From the NCBI RefSeq assembly GCF_030433645.1, contig NZ_JAROCG010000001.1:806001-870000 (forward strand): DNA of 64,000 bases, written 5' to 3'. Shown piece by piece: positions 62,596 to 64,000 of this stretch. The position numbers and the translations under genes were made by a program. Each line of letters opens with the position of its first letter. The stretch's first letter is position 1. Under the pieces are notes generated by a model. The model searched no databases. It was not told the DNA's origin and saw nothing but the letters and a program-made list of their open reading frames with translations. Source of the DNA: Arthrobacter burdickii (GTDB lineage Bacteria > Actinomycetota > Actinomycetes > Actinomycetales > Micrococcaceae).

Positions 62596-62622
62596 AGAAT
62601 GATTCGCCGGTTGAATCATTCT
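62596..62622. promoter_or_regulatory. Perfect inverted repeat between MarR and DUF4386-like genes
   Basis: AGAATGATTC (62596-62605) faces GAATCATTCT (62613-62622) across 7 bases. This AT-rich 10+10 repeat in a divergent gap is a textbook MarR-type operator that would control both genes. Confidence 0.75.
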
Positions 62623-62643
62623 GTCAAGGAGTAATCTGGTTCC

Positions 62644-63150
62644 ATGGACTCCGCCAGCTCGCAGCCGAAGCGCACTGCTTTCCTGCTCTCACAGCTCGGG
62701 GCCCTGGCATCGTCGCGCTTCGCCGAGCGCACGCGGGAGATCGGCCTCACGCCGACGGAGGCGGGCGTGCTTCGTCTGGTCGGTAGGTCGCCGGGGCTGA
62801 GCCAGCGGGTCCTGGCCGACCGGCTGGGGGCCGTTCCCAGCCGCGTGGTGTCGCTCATCGACTCGCTGCAGGCACGCGGTCTGGTCGAGCGGGAGCGCAG
62901 CAGGGCCGACCGCCGCAATCACGAACTCCGCTTGACTCCGGAGGGTGGCGAGGTGCTGCGCCGGCTGCGCGAGATCGCCGAAGCGCACGAGGCCGAATTC
63001 GTCGCTCCACTTACCGGCGAGCAGTCTGCCCAGCTCGGACACCTGCTCGCCCAGCTCGCGGGCGCCAACACCCTCGACCCGGACCTCCATGGAGATCCGG
63101 GTCGAGGGGATGGCGACGGGGGCTCGATCCGGTCGACCCACCGCCCTTGA
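62644..63150 (+). CDS. MarR-family transcriptional regulator
   Basis: 168 residues. GLTPTEAGVLRLVGRSPGLSQRVLADRLGAVPSRVVSLIDSLQARGLV is, in parts, the MarR winged helix, followed by the wing DRRNHELRLTPEG. The last ~25 residues (from about 143) run through two large hairpins and are Gly/Asp-rich, so the tail may be unneeded. Start at 62644. Confidence 0.85.
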   Translation: MDSASSQPKRTAFLLSQLGALASSRFAERTREIGLTPTEAGVLRLVGRSPGLSQRVLADRLGAVPSRVVSLIDSLQARGLVERERSRADRRNHELRLTPEGGEVLRRLREIAEAHEAEFVAPLTGEQSAQLGHLLAQLAGANTLDPDLHGDPGRGDGDGGSIRSTHRP

Positions 63151-63169
63151 TCGATGGCGGGTCGACCGG
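63071..63169. terminator. Two large hairpins at the MarR 3' end
   Basis: CCCTCGACCCGGA (63071-63083) pairs with TCCGGGTCGAGGG (63096-63108), loop 12. CCGGTCGACCC (63129-63139) pairs with GGGTCGACCGG (63159-63169). The first lies in the MarR coding tail, the second spans its stop at 63150. They lie between convergent genes and probably end both transcripts. Confidence 0.55.
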
Positions 63170-63192
63170 CCCGGTGTGCCCTTTCGCAGGGA

Positions 63193-64000
63193 CTAATTGC
63201 CGCCGGGCTGGATCCCATCCTCGATCCAGGGGTAGCCAGTCGCCAGGGGTGCGCCGTCGTCGTGCTGGGAGAGCCATGCGACAGCGGCAGCGTGGTAGCG
63301 GTGGAAACCCTTGTAGTCAGCGAGTTCGGGGTCGAGGGATGCGAGGGCTCGATGCAGTCGTTTGGCCCAGTCGGGAGCATGGTCTACCAGCTCGGCCAGG
63401 CTGACGAGGTACGTGCGGACCGGGAACACCATGCCGTTGGACCGGGGGAGGCGATGCAGGGGCTGCAGCTCGATGCGCAGGTACACCATCTCTCCTGCGT
63501 TCTCGGGGGTGACTGTCGCCCGGTCCGGCGCCCACTCCGGGAGTGTCTCCACCGAGGTCTCGAGTCGCGGGTGGACGGTGAGGGACCAGTTGACCCGCCG
63601 GACGGGATGACCGGGCTTCATGCGGAGCAGGAACTTCAGCGCCCTGTCCAGGATCCCCATCTCGTGCAGTTTCGGCACGGGACCGTGGAACTCGGCGAAG
63701 TTCATGCCCATGTTGAACTGGAGGGAGTAGTCCGCGCGCTGGGTCGTCATACCGGCACCGATGACCAGCGTGTTGTCCTTCTCCTCGAGGACGACGAACT
63801 CGCCCTGCGCCTGTCGCGTCGCGTACTCCATGGGGTCCATCGGCAGGGTGGTCGGATCGCCGAAGGTGAACACGTCGTCGATGCCGAGCGGCCGGTTCTG
63901 CCACCGCCACTCGTTCCCGTTCTTTAGGAGCGTGAAGTGTTCCGGGAAGTCCCTGGCGTACGACTCGAAGATGAGTTCCAGGAGGTCCCACTGTGCTTCC
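63193..64000 (-). CDS. Haem-dependent oxidative N-demethylase-like protein (DUF3445), partial
   Basis: C-terminal ~269 residues; continues past the right edge. PLGIDDVFTFGD, NMGMNFAEFHGPVPKLHEMG, RRVNWSLTVHPRLETSVET and LRIELQPLHRLPRSNGMVFPVRTY are the signature of the haem-dependent oxidative N-demethylase alpha-subunit-like family (DUF3445). Such enzymes remove methyl groups from amines. Without the N-terminus and neighbours the substrate cannot be set. Confidence 0.82.
   Translation of the reverse strand, partial: EAQWDLLELIFESYARDFPEHFTLLKNGNEWRWQNRPLGIDDVFTFGDPTTLPMDPMEYATRQAQGEFVVLEEKDNTLVIGAGMTTQRADYSLQFNMGMNFAEFHGPVPKLHEMGILDRALKFLLRMKPGHPVRRVNWSLTVHPRLETSVETLPEWAPDRATVTPENAGEMVYLRIELQPLHRLPRSNGMVFPVRTYLVSLAELVDHAPDWAKRLHRALASLDPELADYKGFHRYHAAAVAWLSQHDDGAPLATGYPWIEDGIQPGGN

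Noticed and set aside
1..64000. CRISPR array, tRNA, rRNA, transposase or integrase genes
   Set aside because: No regularly spaced direct repeats, no cloverleaf-like sequence, and no recombinase motifs noticed on either strand.

Overview
The window looks like a piece of chromosome from a high-GC Gram-positive actinobacterium, most likely an Arthrobacter-like member of the Micrococcaceae. This rests on GC-rich third positions, GTG/TTG starts, lipoprotein boxes, GAF-ANTAR regulators, a CsoR copper module, a DtxR/IdeR-like box, a mycothiol-enzyme-type fold protein and a SAM-IV-like riboswitch. I see no tRNA, rRNA, CRISPR array, insertion sequence, prophage or origin. Two genes are cut by the window edges.

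Layout. 0-1.5 kb: PadR regulator plus a membrane protein. 1.6-10.5 kb: lipoprotein, small conserved proteins, PrmC-like methyltransferase, phosphoesterase, GAF-ANTAR and GAF sensors, HtrA-like protease, MATE exporter. 10.5-15.2 kb: AlkD-like repair protein, then an iron(III) ABC operon behind a DtxR-like box. 15.2-20.5 kb: an 866-residue adenylation/carrier/membrane-acyltransferase fusion, small membrane proteins and a stand-alone AAA ATPase. 20.6-22.5 kb: methyltransferase and alpha/beta hydrolase. 22.6-26.6 kb: a ChvE-GguA-GguB-type sugar ABC operon. 26.8-30.3 kb: CGNR-type regulator divergent from a DMT exporter, and an isochorismatase-like hydrolase divergent from a DJ-1/AraC regulator. 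30.3-32.5 kb: a DUF4396 membrane protein behind a double CsoR-like operator, then DHFR-like and DUF72 proteins. 32.6-38.2 kb: GntR regulator divergent from a complete idonate/gluconate operon (permease, 5-ketogluconate reductase, idonate dehydrogenase, gluconokinase). 38.3-42.7 kb: csoR-copZ-copA divergent from DUF305 and DUF3105 genes. 42.9-44.8 kb: second GAF-ANTAR protein overlapping a D-threonine aldolase/D-serine dehydratase-like gene. 44.8-48.3 kb: two paralogous anchored proteins, a GH25-like secreted protein and a pentapeptide-repeat protein. 48.6-55.6 kb: mostly single genes (hydrolases, deacetylase, acetyltransferases, a leaderless small HTH protein, beta-lactamase-like protein, GH26, DinB-like). 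55.7-58.7 kb: release factor 3 and a GAF histidine kinase. 58.7-61.8 kb: SAM riboswitch and metQ-metN-metI. 61.9-64 kb: membrane protein divergent from a MarR regulator, and the end of a haem-dependent N-demethylase-like gene.

The clearest functional units are five transport/metabolism modules with visible control elements: iron (DtxR-like box), sugar (inverted repeats and an intercistronic hairpin), idonate/gluconate (GntR site), copper (two CsoR-type promoters about 11 kb apart) and methionine (palindrome, SAM riboswitch, intercistronic hairpin). The least described items are the DUF4396 gene apparently placed in the copper regulon, the one-polypeptide Dlt-like ligase/carrier/acyltransferase, a small conserved domain found alone and fused to a GAF domain, and a pair of anchored paralogues, one of which has lost its start or reading frame.
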